A stretch of 64,000 nucleotides of DNA from Euonymus europaeus (lineage: Eukaryota; Streptophyta; Magnoliopsida; Celastrales; Celastraceae): positions 13,531,001 to 13,595,000 of the forward strand of contig OY756972.1 of NCBI GenBank assembly GCA_963580455.1. Direction: 5' to 3'. The notes beneath the pieces were generated by a model. That model was given only the letters and a program-made list of their open reading frames with translations. It did not search any database and was not told where the DNA came from. Shown in pieces: positions 13,001-25,297 of this stretch. Both the position numbers and the translations under genes were made by a program. Each line of letters opens with the position of its first letter. Position 1 is the stretch's first letter.

Positions 13001-13842
13001 AACTCTCTCTATGGAAGAGCGTTTAAGGGTTTCGTCCATTTATCATAGAGAGTTGGTGTTTTGGCATTGAAATAATCTAGGAAACTTGTACTCGTAAAAT
13101 TTGACATAGAAGAATGATAAAAAGTCTATCCCGAGCAACATTGATAGTCCGAAGTTGCTCAACTCTCTCTATGAAGGAGCTTTTAACGGTTTTGTCCATT
13201 TGTCATAGAAAGTTGGTGTTTTGGCATTGAAATAATCTAGGAAGCGTATACACATAAAATTTGACATATAAGAACAGTAAAAATTGTACACCGAGCCACT
13301 TTGATGGTCCGAAGTTACTCAACTCTCTCTATGGAGGAGCCTTTAACGGTTTCGTCCATTTGTCATAGAGAGTTGGTGTTTTGGCATCGAAATAATCAAT
13401 GAAGCTTTACGGTTGACATAAAAGAACAATAAAAATTATACACTGAGCAAATTTGATGGTCCGAAGTTGCTCAACTCTCACTATGGAGGAGCTTTTAACG
13501 GTTTCGTCTATTTGTCATAGAGAGTTGGTGTTTTGGCATCGAAATAATCTAGGAAACCTATACTCATAAAATTTGACATATAAGAACAATAAAAATTGTA
13601 CACCGAGCAACTTTGATTGTTCAAAGTTGCTTAACTCATTGTATGGACGAGCTTTTAACGGTTTCGTCCATTTGTCATAGAAAGTTGGTGTTTTGGCATC
13701 GAAATAATCAATGAAGCTTATACTCATCAAATTTGACATAAAAGAACAATAAAAATTATACACCGAGCGACTTTGATGGTCCGAAGTTGGTCAACTCTCT
13801 CTATGGAAGAGCCTTTAACGGTTTCGTCCATTTGTCATAGAG
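10025..13842. repeat. HOR family A, copy 4 (24-mer, 3,818 bp)
   Basis: The unit restarts at 10,025 with a chimeric first monomer. It runs to 13,842 and carries the same two-monomer deletion seen in copy 3 (around 11,060), which accounts for 24 rather than 26 monomers. The shared deletion shows that copies 3 and 4 derive from one shortened ancestor. Confidence 0.8.
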
Positions 13843-16800
13843 AGTTGGTGTTTTGGCACCGAAATTATCTAGGAAACTTGTACTCGTAAAATTTGACATA
13901 GAAGAACGATATAAAGTCTATCCCGAGCAACATTGATAGTCCGAAGTTGCTCAACTCTCTCTATGAAGGAGCTTTTAACGGTTTTGTCCATTTGTCATAG
14001 AAAGTTGGTGTTTTGGCATCGAAATAATCTATGAAGCTTATATTCATAAAATTTGACATATAAGAACAATAAAAATTGTACATCGAGCAACTTTGACGGA
14101 CCGAAGTTGCTCGACTCTCTCTATGGAGGAGCTTTTAACGGAAAGTCCATTTGTCATAGAAAGTTGGTGTTTTGGCGTCCAAATAATCTTTGAAGCTTAT
14201 ACTCGTAAAATTTGACATTTAAAAACAATAAAAAGTGTACACCGAGCAACTTTCATGGTCCGAAGTTGCTCAACTCTCTCTATGGAGGAGCTTTTAACGG
14301 TTTTGTCCATTTGTCATAGAAAGTTGGTGTTTTGGCATCGAAATAATCTAGGAAGCTTATACTCTAAAATTTGACATAGAAGAATAATAAAAATTGTACA
14401 CCGAGCGACTTTGATGGTCCGAAGTTGCTCAACTCTCTCTATGGAAGAGCTTTTAAGGGTTTCGTCCATTTGTCATAGAGAGTTGGTGTTTTGGCATTGA
14501 AATAATCTAGGAAACTTGTAATAGTAAAATTTGACATAGAAGAACGATAAAAAGTCTATCCCGAGCAACATTGATAGTCCGAAGTTGCTCAACTCTCTCT
14601 ATGAAGGAGCTTTTAACGGTTTTGTCCATTTGTCATAGAAAGTTGCTGTTTTGGCATCGAAATAATCTAGGAAGCGTATACAAATAAAATTTGACATATA
14701 AGAACAGTAAAAATTGTACACCGAGCCACTTTGATGGTCCGAAGTTACTCAACTCTCTCTATGGAGGAGCTTTTAACGGTTTCGTCCATTTGTCATAGAA
14801 AGTTGGTGTTTTGGCATCGAAATAATCAATGAAGCTTAACGGTTGACATAAAAGAACAATAAAAATTGTACACCGAGCAACTTTGACAATCCGAAGTTGC
14901 GCAACTCTCTCTATGGAGGAGCTTTTAAAGGTTTCGTTCATTTGTCATAGAAATTTGGTGTTTCGGCATCGAAATAATCTATGAAGCTTATACTCCTAAA
15001 ATTTGACATATATGAACAGTAAAAATTATACACAGAGCCACTTTGATAGTCCGAAGTTACTCAACTCTCTCTATGGAGGAGCTTTTAACGGTTTCGTCCA
15101 TTTGTCATAGAAAGTTGGTGTTTTGGTATCGAAATAATCAATGAAGCTTATACTCAAAAAATTTGACATAAAAGAACAATAAAAATTGTACACCGAGCAA
15201 CTTTGATGGTCCGAAGTTGCTCAACTCTCTCTATGGAGGAGCTTTTAACGGTTTCATCCATTTGTCATAGAGAGTTGGTGTTTTGGCATCGAAATAGTCC
15301 AGGAAACTTATACTCGTAAAATTTAACATAGAAGAACGATAAAAAGTCTATCCCGAGCAACTTTGATAGTCCGAAGTTGCTCAACTGTCTCTATGAAGGT
15401 GCTTTTAACGGTTATGTCCATTTGTCATAGAAAGTTGGTGTTTTGGCATCGAAATAATCTATGAAGCTTAAACTCGTAAAATTTGACATATAAGAACAAT
15501 TAAAAGTGTACACCGAGCAACTTTGATGGTCCGAAGTTGCTCAACTTTGTCTATGGAGGAGCTTTTAACGGTTTTGTCCATTTGTCATAGAAAGTTGATG
15601 TTTTGGCATCGAAATAATCTAGGAAGCTTATTCTAAGATTTGACATATAAGAACAATAAAAAGTGTATCCCGAGCAACTTTGATAGTCCGAAGTTGCTCA
15701 ACTCTCTCTACGGAGGAGCTTTTAACGGTTTTGTCCATTTGTCATAGAAAGTTGTTGTTTTCGCATCGAAATAATATAGGAAGCTTATACTCGTAAAATT
15801 TGACATATAAGAACAATAAAAATTGTACACCGGGCAACTTTCATGGTCCGAAGTTGCTCAACTCTCTCTACGTAGGACCTTTTAACGGTTTTGTCCATTT
15901 GTCATAGAAAGTTGGTGTTTTGGCATCGAAATAATCGAGGAAGCATATACTCGTAAAATTTGACATAGAAGAACAATAAAAAGTCTATCCCGAGCAACTT
16001 TGATAGTCCGAAGTTGCTCAACTCTCTCTATGGAGGAGCTTTTAACGGTTTTGTCCATTTGTCACAGAAAGTTGGTGTTTTGGCAGCGAAATAATCTATG
16101 AACCTTATACTCATAAAATTTGACATATAAAAACAATAAAAATTGTACACCGAGCAAATTTGATGGTCCGAAGTTGCTCAACTCTCTCTATGGAGGAGAT
16201 TTTACGGTTTTGTCCATTTTTCATAGAAAGTTGGCGTTTTGGCATCAAAATAATCTAGGCAGCTTATACCAGTAAAATTTTACATATAAGAACATTAAAA
16301 ATTGTACACCGAGCAACTTTGATGGTCCGAAGTTGCTCAACTCTCTCCATGGAGGAGCTTTTAACGGTTTTGTCCATTTGTCATAGAAAGTTGGTGTTTT
16401 GGCGTCCAAATAATCTTTGAAGCTTATACTCGTAAAATATGACATATAAAAACAATAAAAAGTGTACACCGAGCAACTTTGACAATCCGAAGTTGCGCAA
16501 CTCTCTCTATGGAGGGGCTTTTAAAGGTTTCGTTCATTTGTCATAGAAATTTGGTGTTTTGGCATCGAAATAATCTATGAAGCTTATACTCCTAAAATTT
16601 GACATATATGAACAATAAAAATTGTACACCGAGCAACTTTGACGGACCGAAGTTGCTCAACTCTCTCTATGGAGGAGCTTTTAACGGAAAGTCCATTTGT
16701 CATAGAAAGTTGGTGTTTTGGCATCGAAATAATCAATGAAGCTTATACTCATCAAATTTGACATAAAAGAACAATAAAAATTATACACCGAGCGACTTTG

Positions 16801-17500
16801 ATAGTCCGAAGTTGCTCAACTCTCTCTATGGAAGAGCGTTTAAGGGTTTCGTCCATTTATCGTAGAGAGTTGGTGTTTTGGCATTGAAATAATCTAGGAA
16901 ACTTGTACTCGTAAAATTTGACATAGAAGAACGATAAAAAGTCTATCCCGAGCAACATTGATAGTCCGAAGTTGCTCAACTCTCTCTATGAAGGAGCTTT
17001 TAACGGTTTTGTCCATTTGTCATAGAAAGTTGGTGTTTTGGCATTGAAATAATCTAGGAAGCGTATACACATAAAATTTGACATATAAGAACAGTAAAAA
17101 TTGTACACCGAGCCACTTTGATGGTCCGAAGTTACTCAACTCTCTCTATGGAGGAGCCTTTAACGGTTTCGTCCATTTGTCATAGAGAGTTGGTGTTTTG
17201 GCATCGAAATAATCAATGAAGCTTTACGGTTGACATAAAAGAACAATAAAAATTATACACTGAGCAAATTTGATGGTCCGAAGTTGCTCAACTCTCACTA
17301 TGGAGGAGCTTTTAACGGTTTCGTCTATTTGTCATAGAGAGTTGGTGTTTTGGCATCGAAATAATCTAGGAAACCTATACTCATAAAATTTGACATATAA
17401 GAACAGTAAAAATTGTACACTGAGAAACTTTGATGGTCCGAAGTTGCTCAACTCTCTCTATGGAGGAGCTTTTAACGGTTTTGTCCATTTGTCATAGAAA
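13843..17500. repeat. HOR family A, copy 5, mosaic with B-type monomers
   Basis: The GGCACCGAAATTATC start variant at 13,843 opens this copy. Around 16,190-16,470 it carries B-type monomers (GGAGATTTTACGG, TTGGCGTTTTGGCATC, CTAGGCAGCTTAT, then GGCGTCC with AAAATATGACAT) where copies 1-4 have other types. The copy breaks off in the monomer at about 17,340-17,500, where the sequence switches to the type normally third from the unit start. The end coordinate is approximate. Confidence 0.7.
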
Positions 17501-20500
17501 GTTGGTGTTTTGGCATCGAAATAATCTAGGAAGCTTATACTCTAAAATTTGACATAGAAGAATAATAAAAATTGTACACCGAGCGACTTTGATGGTACGA
17601 AGTTGCTCAACTCTCTCTATGGAAGAGCTTTTAAGGGTTTCGTCCATTTGTCATAGAGAGTTGGTGTTTTGGCATTGAAATAATCTAGGAAACTTGTAAT
17701 AGTAAAATTTGACATAGAAGAACGATAAAAAGTCTATCCCGAGCAACATTGATAGTCCGAAGTTGCTCAACTCTCTCTATGAAGGAGCATTTAACGGTTT
17801 TGTCCATTTGTCATAGAAAGTTGGTGTTTTGGCATCGAAATAATCTATGAAGCTTATATTCATAAAATTTGACATATAAGAACAATAAAAATTGTACACC
17901 GAGCAACTTTGACGGACCGAAGTTGCTCAACTCTCTCTATGGAGGAGCTTTTAACGGAAAGTCCATTTGTCATAGAAAGTTCGTGTTTTGGCGTCCAAAT
18001 AATCTTTGAAGCTTATACTCGTAAAATTTGACATTTAAAAACAATAAAAAGTGTACACCGAGCAACTTTCATGGTCCGAAGTTGCTCAACTCTCTCTATG
18101 GAGGAGCTTTTAACGGTTTTGTCCATTTGTCATAGAAAGTTGGTGTTTTGGCATCGAAATAATCTAGGAAGCTTATACTCTAAAATTTGACATAGAAGAA
18201 TAATAAAAATTGTACACCGAGCGACTTTGATGGTCCGAAGTTGCTCAACTCTCTCTATGGAAGAGCTTTTAAGGGTTTCGTCCATTTGTCATAGAGAGTT
18301 GGTGTTTTGGCATTGAAATAATCTAGGAAACTTGTAATAGTAAAATTTGACATAGAAGAACGATAAAAAGTCTATCCCGAGCAACATTGATAGTCCGAAG
18401 TTGCTCAACTCTCTCTATGAATGAGCATTTAACGGTTTTGTCCATTTGTCATAGAAAGTTGGTGTTTTGGCATCGAAATAATCTAGGAAGCGTATACACA
18501 TAAAATTTGACATATAAGAACAGTAAAAATTGTACACCGAGCCACTTTGATGGTCCGAAGTTACTCAACTCTCTCTATGGAGGAGCTTTTAACGGTTTCG
18601 TCCATTTGTCATAGAAAGTTGGTGTTTTGGCATCGAAATAATCAATGAAGCTTAACGGTTGACATAAAAGAACAATAAAAATTGTACACCGAGCAACTTT
18701 GACAATCCGAAGTTGCGCAACTCTCTCTATGGAGGAGCTTTTAAAGGTTTCGTTCATTTGTCATAGAAATTTGGTGTTTCGGCATCGAAATAATCTATGA
18801 AGCTTATACTCCTAAAATTTGACATATATGAACAGTAAAAATTATACACAGAGCCACTTTGGTAGTCCGAAGTTACTCAACTCTCTCTATGGAGGAGCTT
18901 TTAACGGTTTCGTCCATTTGTCATAGAAAGTTGGTGTTTTGGCATCGAAATAATCAATGAAGCTTATACTCAAAAAATTTGACATAAAAGAACAAGAAAA
19001 ATTGTACACCGAGCAACTTTGATGGTCCGAAGTTGCTCAACTCTCTCTATGGAGGAGCTTTTAACGGTTTCATCCATTTGTCATAGAGAGTTGGTGTTTT
19101 GGCATCGAAATAGTCCAGGAAACTTATACTCGTAAAATTTAACATAGAAGAACGATAAAAAGTCTATCCCGAGCAACTTTGATAGTCCGAAGTTGCTCAA
19201 CTGTCTCTATGAAGGTGCTTTTAACGGTTATGTCCATTTGTCATAGAAAGTTGGTGTTTTGGCATCGAAATAATCTATGAAGCTTAAACTCGTAAAATTT
19301 GACATATAAGAACAATTAAAAGTGTACACCGAGCAACTTTGATGGTCCGAAGTTGCTCAACTTTCTCTATGGAGGAGCTTTTAACGGTTTTGTCCATTTG
19401 TCATAAAAAGTTGGTGTTTTGGCATCGAAATAATCTAGGAAGCTTATTCTAAGATTTGACATATAAGAACAATAAAAAGTGTATCCCGAGCAACTTTGAT
19501 AGTCCGAAGTTGCTCAACTCTCTCTACGGAGGAGCTTTTAACGGTTTTGTCCATTTGTCATAGAAAGTTGTTGTTTTCGCATCGAAATAATATAGGAAGC
19601 TTATACTCGTAAAATTTGACATATAAGAACAATAAAAATTGTACACCGGGCAACTTTCATGGTCCGAAGTTGCTCAACTCTCTCTACGTAGGACCTTTTA
19701 ACGGTTTTGTCCATTTTTCATAGAAAGTTGGTGTTTTGGCATCGAAATAATCGAGGAAGCATATACTCGTAAAATTTGACATAGAAGAACAATAAAAAGT
19801 CTATCCCGAGCAACTTTGATAGTCCGAAGTTGCTCAACTCTCTCTATGGAGGAGCTTTTAACGGTTTTGTCCATTTGTCACAGAAAGTTGGTGTTTTGGC
19901 AGCGAAATAATCTATGAACCTTATACTCATAAAATTTGACATATAAAAACAATAAAAATTGTACACCGAGCAAATTTGATGGTCCGAAGTTGCTCAACTC
20001 TCTCTATGGAGGAGATTTTACGGTTTTGTCCATTTTTCATAGAAAGTTGGCGTTTTGGTATCAAAATAATCTAGGCAGCTTATACTAGTAAAATTTTACA
20101 TATAAGAACATTAAAAATTGTACACCGAGCAACTTTGATGGTCCGAAGTTGCTCAACTCTCTCTATGGAGGAGATTTTAACGGTTTTGTCCATTTGTCAT
20201 AGAAAGTTGGTGTTTTGGCGTCCAAATAATCTTTGAAGCTTATACTCGTAAAATATGACATATAAAAACAATAAAAAGTGTACACCGAGCAACTTTGACA
20301 ATCCGAAGTTGCGCAACTCTCTCGATGGAGGAGCTTTTAAAGGTTTCGTTCATTTGTCATAGAAATTTGGTGTTTTGGCATCGAAATAATCTATGAAGCT
20401 TATACTCCTAAAATTTGACATATATGAACAATAAAAATTGTACACCGAGCAACTTTGACGGACCGAAGTTGCTCAACTCTCTCTATGGAGGAGCTTTTAA

Positions 20501-20520
20501 CGGAAAGTCCATTTGTCATA
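17501..20520. repeat. HOR family A, copy 6, rearranged start and B-type monomers
   Basis: Two monomers normally found at unit positions 4-5 (17,501-17,817) precede a restart at the unit's second monomer (about 17,818). From there the copy follows copy 5, including the same B-type monomers near 20,010-20,270. GGCAGCG markers at 12,264, 16,082 and 19,898 are 3,818 and 3,816 apart, fixing the 24-monomer period. Boundaries are approximate. Confidence 0.7.
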
Positions 20521-23158
20521 GAAAGTTGGTGTTTTGGCGGCCAAATAATATTTGAAGTTCATACTCGTAAAATTTGACATATAAAAACAATAAAAAGTGT
20601 ACACCGAGCAACTTTCATGGTCCGAAGTTGCTCAACTCTCTATATGAAGGAGCTTTTAACGGTTATGTCCATTTGTCATAGAAAGTTGGTGTTTTGGCAT
20701 CGAAATAATCTAGGAAGCTTGTACTCTAAAATTTGACATAGAAGAACAATAAAAATTGTACACCGAGCAACTTTCATGGTCCGAAGTTGCTTAACTCTCT
20801 CTACGGAGGAGCTTTTAACGGTTTTGTCCATTTGTCATAGAAAGTTGTTGTTTTGGCATCAAAAGAATATAGGAAGCTTATACTCGTAAAATTTGACATA
20901 TAAGAACAATAAAAATTTTACACCGAGCAACTTTCATGGTCCGAAGTTGCTCAACTCTCTCTATGTAAGAGCTTTTAACGGTTTTTTCCATTTGTCATAG
21001 AAAGTTGGTATTTTGGCATCGAAATAATCGAGGAAGCATATACTCGTAAAATTTGACATAGAAGAACAATAAAAAGTCTATCCCGTGCAACTTTGATAGT
21101 CCGAAGTTGCTCAACTCTCTCTATGGAGGAGCTTTTAACGGTTTTGTCCATTTGTCATAGAAAGTTGTTGTTTTGGCATCGAAATAATCTAGGAAGCTTA
21201 TACTCTAAAATTTGACATATAAGAACAATAAAAAGTGTACACCGAGCAACTTTAACAGTCCGAAGTTGCGCAACTCTCTCTATGGAGGAGCTTTTAACGG
21301 TTTCGTTCCTTTGTCATAGAAAGTCGGTGTTTTGGAATCAAAATAATCTAGGAAGCTTATACTCATAAAATTTAACATATAAGAACAATAAAAAGTGTAC
21401 ACCGAGCGACTTTGATGGTCCGAAGTTGCTCAACTCTCTCTATGGAAGAGCTTTTAAGGGTTTCGTCCATTTGTCATAGAGAGTTGGTGTTTTGGCATTG
21501 AAATAATCTAGGAAACTTGTACTCGTAAAATTTGACATAGAAGAACGATAAAAATTCTATCCCGAGCAACATTGATAGTCCGAAGTTGCTCAACTCTCTC
21601 TATGAAGGAGCTTTTAACGGTTTTGTCCATTTGTCATAGGAAGTTGGTGTTTTGGCATCGAAATAATCTAGGAAGCGTATACACATAAAATTTGACATAT
21701 AAGAACAGTAAAAATTGTACACCGAGCCACTTTGATGGTCCGAAGTTACTCAACTCTCTCTATGGAGGAGCTTTTAATGGTTTCGTCCATTTGTCATAGA
21801 GAGTTGGTGCTTTGGCATCGAAATAATCAATGAAGCTTAACGGTTGACATAAAAGAACAATAAAAATTATACACTGAGCAAATTTGATGGTCCGAAGTTG
21901 CTCAACTCTCACTATGGAGGAGCTTTTAACGGTTTCGTCCATTTGTCATAGAGAGTTGGTGTTTTGGCATCGAAATAATCTAGGAAACCTATACTCATAA
22001 AATTTGACATATAAGAACAATAAAAATTGTACACCGAGCAACTTTGATGGTTCAAAGTTGCTTAACTCATTCTATGGACGAGCTTTTAACGGTTTCGTCC
22101 ATTTGTCATAGAAAGTTGGTGTTTTGGCATCAAAATAATCAATGAAGCTTATACTCATCAAATTTGACATAAAAGAACAACAAAAATTATACACCTAGCG
22201 ACTTTGATGGTCCGAAGTTGGTCAACTCTCTCTATGGAAGAGCTTTTAACGGTTTCGTCCATTTGTCATAGAGAGTTGGTGTTTCGGCACTGAAATTATC
22301 TAGGAAACTTGTACTCGTAAAATTTGACATAGAAGAACGATAAAAAGTCTATCCCGAGCAACTTTAATAGTCCGAAGTTGCTCAACTCTCTCTATGAAGG
22401 AGCTTTTAACGGTTTTGTCCATTTGTCATAGAAAGTTGGTGTTTTGGCATCGAAATAATCTAGGAAGCGTATACACATAAAATTTGACATATAAGAACAG
22501 TAAAAATTGTACACCGAGCCACTTTGATTGTCCGAAGTTACTCAACTCTCTCTATGGAGGAGCTTTTAACGGTTTCGTCCATTTGTCATAGAAAGTTGGT
22601 GTTTTGGCATCGAAATAATCAATGAAGCTTAACGGTTGACATAAAAGAACAATAAAAATTATACACTGAGCAACTTCGATGGTCCGAAGTTGCTCAACTC
22701 TCACTATGGAGGAGCTTTTAACGGTTTCGTCCATTTGTCATAGAGAGTTGGTGTTTTGGCATCGAAATAATCTAGGAAACTTATACTCGTAAAATTTGAC
22801 ATAGAAGAACGATAAAAAGTCTATCCCGAGCAACTTTCATGGTCCGAAGTTGCTCAACTCTCTCTATGTAGGAGCTTTTAACGGTTTTGTCCATTTGTCA
22901 TAGAATGTTGGTGTTTTGGCATCGAAATAATCGAGGAAGCTTATACTCGTAAAATTTGACATAGAAGAACAATAAAAAGTCTATCCCGAGCAACTTTGAC
23001 AGTCCGAAGTTGCTCAACTCTCTCTATGGAGGAGCTTTTAACGGTTTTCTCCATTTGTCATAGAAAGTTGGTGTTTTGGCATCGAAATAATCAATTAAGC
23101 TTATACTCCTAAAATTTAACATATAAGAACAATAAAAATTGTACACCGAGCAACTTTG
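20521..23158. repeat. Interleaved A- and B-type monomers up to the LTR
   Basis: From the GGCGGCCAAATAATA monomer at 20,538 the order follows the B pattern (TATATGAAGGAGC, TTTTTTCCATTTG, TTAACAGTCC, CCTTTGTCATAG with AGTCGG) to about 21,400. It then returns to A-type monomers, including 152-bp variants near 21,800 and 22,600. No repeated multi-kilobase unit is evident here. No genes are present. Confidence 0.7.
23154..23158. repeat. Left target-site duplication (CTTTG)
   Basis: The last five satellite bases before the LTR are CTTTG. They are repeated directly after it at 25,298-25,302. A five-base duplication is the usual length for plant Copia and Gypsy integrases. Confidence 0.93.
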
Positions 23159-23443
23159 TGTTGGTTGCTAAAATTAATTTTAGAACATGCGGAAGCGTTT
23201 TATGGATCGTTCTTAGCATAGGTACAAATCAAAAAATTTAATCGGAAGCCATACAACCCTAACATGCTACACGCCTATCAAGTGTTATCCTAGATCCAAT
23301 TAATTTTGTAATTAATCCTAGCATGCTTCTAGTATTAATTTCATACAAAATAATTCTTAGATCGAAACTTACAATCATGGCATGAAGAAGGTTAGAAGAA
23401 GAATACCAACCTCTTTACTATCGAGGTCCAACGTGCTATCCGT

Positions 23444-23534
23444 CTTGATCACGAACTCAACACTTGATCACGATCTAGACTCCTTGATCACGAACCCAAC
23501 ACTTGATCACGATCTAGACTCCTTGATCACGAAC
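23444..23534. repeat. 39-bp tandem repeat inside the LTR
   Basis: Units start CTTGATCACGAAC at 23,444, 23,483 and 23,522, so there are two full 39-bp units and a partial third. Each full unit itself holds two TTGATCACGA cores and a GATCTAGACT tail. It lies in the predicted R-U5 (untranslated leader) part of the element. The in-frame peptide it yields is a by-product of the 39-bp period, which is a multiple of three. Confidence 0.85.
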
Positions 23535-23749
23535 CACCGATTTGTAGAGCAACGAACGGATCACCAAGAACAGCCTGTGTCGTTTCCTAGGTATTCCCCT
23601 TAATCTCCTTGCGAGTGAACAAAGCAAAAAACCCAATTGGTAGTGAACCACAAAGATCACACACGGCTGCTGTTTTTTTGTGTTGTATATGTGCAAAGAA
23701 GTCTCACGTCACACACTTAGCACACCACAAAAACCAATAGCAAGTGTTT

Positions 23750-23760
23750 GTATTTATATA
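23750..23760 (-). promoter_or_regulatory. Putative LTR TATA box
   Basis: The minus strand reads TATATAAATAC, a good match to a plant TATA box. It would place transcription initiation roughly 30 bp downstream, near 23,725, with about 560-570 bp of R-U5 before the LTR end at 23,159. An ACGT-core motif (TGACGTG on the minus strand, 23,705-23,711) lies just downstream. The promoter role is inferred from position and motif only. Confidence 0.55.
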
Positions 23761-23872
23761 CAAATATAAGTCTCAAATTTTATTGCTTTTCTAATCCCAA
23801 GGGAATTAGAATTAGAAACAACAACACATTGATAATCACTCACGTAATCATCATCCATGTCTTGGGCCGTCC

Positions 23873-23974
23873 GTGCTTACAATGCAAAGGAAGCTTTGGG
23901 CCTAAGTTGGCCCAAAGTGAAACCCATAGGATCAAGTCCAATTTATTGGATCTCTAGGTTTTTCCTTTGGCCCA
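23873..23974 (-). promoter_or_regulatory. Cluster of four TGGGCC (site II-like) motifs in the LTR U3
   Basis: TGGGCC occurs at 23,873-23,878 and 23,897-23,902 on the plus strand, and its complement GGCCCA at 23,909-23,914 and 23,969-23,974. Four copies in 102 bp of AT-rich sequence, about 110-220 bp upstream of the putative TATA box, is more than expected by chance. TGGGCC/T is the site II element known to bind TCP factors in promoters of growth-related plant genes. Its use by this LTR is inference. Confidence 0.45.
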
Positions 23975-25297
23975 ATCTTGACTTTAATTTTGATTATGTA
24001 AAAAACATTTATTTTACAATCTAAATCAAAATTCTTGAGACTTATTATTTTCATAAATACACTTACAAGAATTTTGTATATCTCAACAAGAATAATTTAT
24101 CTTAGGGTCATCATTGGAAAACCAAAACCCAATAAAATTATATCTATTTGTTATACAAATTCTATTCTTGTAACTTCTCCAACAACCGTTGTGATATGGT
24201 GAATTTTGCCGATCTTCCTTAAATAGGACAAGAGACTATATAGGGCTACCAAGGGGACTCCTCAGGACATACATATTGTGGCTCCCGAAATATTATTCTT
24301 TACCGTCAAACTCTATGACTAGGAATAATATAACAATCCAATGTTCGTCTGACACTACCTGAACTTTGGATGCACTCCCCAATATGTACGATTCTTACAT
24401 CGAGGCTTTTCCATAATTAGAAACCTATCCCTGACCTATGGGAATTGTACTTGCATATCCTCCATGCAACACCCAGTAAGATGGAGTGAATTTATTCATA
24501 CTATCAAACACTCCAAAATCCATATTTTCTCTGAGCTCCAGATTCCTTTATATCTATCCTCTAAGCGTATTAAATTGACCCGTCGATCAATTTAATTCAC
24601 AACGCTTGATTCGTTAGAATCACTATGCATAGTTTTTAGATAGATTAATTTGAACTTCTCAGATGGGTGCTTACACTTTCATAACTGAAAGTACATGAAT
24701 GACTATTTTGTAGGTATGCGCTTATACCCTAGTGGCATACATCCAAATCATCAAGATTTTGACAATAGTGTGTGTCTCACTTATTGATGAATCAAAATGC
24801 ACACGCTATAAGTATAAACGTATTGACCTACTCAATCTTGAGATATACCGTACTCCCACAGCTATAGGATGAACAACTCTTTGATAGCACATTTCTGGTT
24901 GTTCATTCCTATGTAAGTCCGTCAATATATATGTCCACATATACACTAGTGCACCAATCCGAGAATCCTCTCAAACGGTTAAGACAAACCATTCCCCTAA
25001 TTGGAGATGTCCATGCACTACAACCTATATCAACAAAGTGCCTAGCTTTGTTAATCTGGTTGTGACTAATGATTTAGAATGTAATTATGAATCTTGTGTC
25101 AATCTAAACTCACACTTCAAGTGTATCTGAGTATCCAAGATTCACATATCTAACATCCTTAGACCTTGATAGAACATTCACATATAAATGAAATATTTAA
25201 AATAAAACATTTCAAACACAAATGCAATCATAAAATGTTTATTCATGAATTTCAGAATTGTCTTTACATGGTATGTTTTTAGGACATCATCCCAACA

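Larger units (their letters stand above)
1..23158. repeat. Satellite array, left arm (about 145 tandem 160-bp monomers)
   Basis: Monomer starts (AGTTGGTG) fall at 1, 161, 320, 480 and 639 and continue at 152-160 bp steps to the transposon. Each monomer has the same order of segments: GTTGGTGTTTTGGCATCG, an AT-rich stretch containing AAGCTT in many copies, AAATTTGACATA, GTACACCGAGCAACTTTG, CCGAAGTTGCTCAACTCTCT, GGAGCTTTTAACGG and GTCCATTTGTCATAG. Neighbouring monomers differ at many positions. Monomers about 24-26 units apart are nearly identical, which is the mark of higher-order organisation. No gene is present in this stretch. The family is a plant-type satellite that I do not recognise by name. 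Confidence 0.97.
23159..25297 (-). mobile_element. Solo LTR of an LTR retrotransposon, probably minus orientation
   Basis: This 2,139-bp block has no similarity to the satellite. It begins TGTTGG and ends CCAACA, so it has the canonical TG...CA ends and a 6-bp terminal inverted repeat. It is flanked by perfect 5-bp direct repeats (CTTTG). Within it I see no direct terminal repeat pair, primer-binding site, polypurine tract, gag or pol. This fits a solo LTR left by recombination between the two LTRs of a full element. On the minus strand it reads as a long U3, GGGCC-rich upstream elements, a TATA box, then about 590 bp of R-U5. That layout and the TGTTGG start recall long-LTR Ty1-copia elements of plants (Angela/BARE type), but the lineage is inference. 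A TATAAAT at 25,183-25,189 on the plus strand is a weaker alternative promoter that would reverse the orientation. The small open frames inside it (23,382-23,603, 23,514-23,696, 23,748-23,957) do not look like proteins of any known family. Confidence 0.93.

Noticed and set aside
23382..23957. Open frames inside the LTR (23,382-23,603 plus, 23,514-23,696 minus, 23,748-23,957 plus)
   Set aside because: They are short, overlap each other on both strands, and one is created by the 39-bp tandem repeat. None resembles gag, protease, integrase or reverse transcriptase.
25181..25210. Plus-strand TATAAAT followed by AATAAA near the right end of the LTR
   Set aside because: It could be a promoter and poly(A) signal for a plus orientation, but it would leave only about 110 bp of R-U5. 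The minus-strand TATA with GGGCC-rich upstream sequence fits better. Kept only as an alternative.
23159..25297. A complete retrotransposon or a small non-autonomous element with two LTRs
   Set aside because: No direct repeat pair links the beginning and end of the block, and no tRNA-type primer-binding site or polypurine tract is visible. A solo LTR explains all of it.
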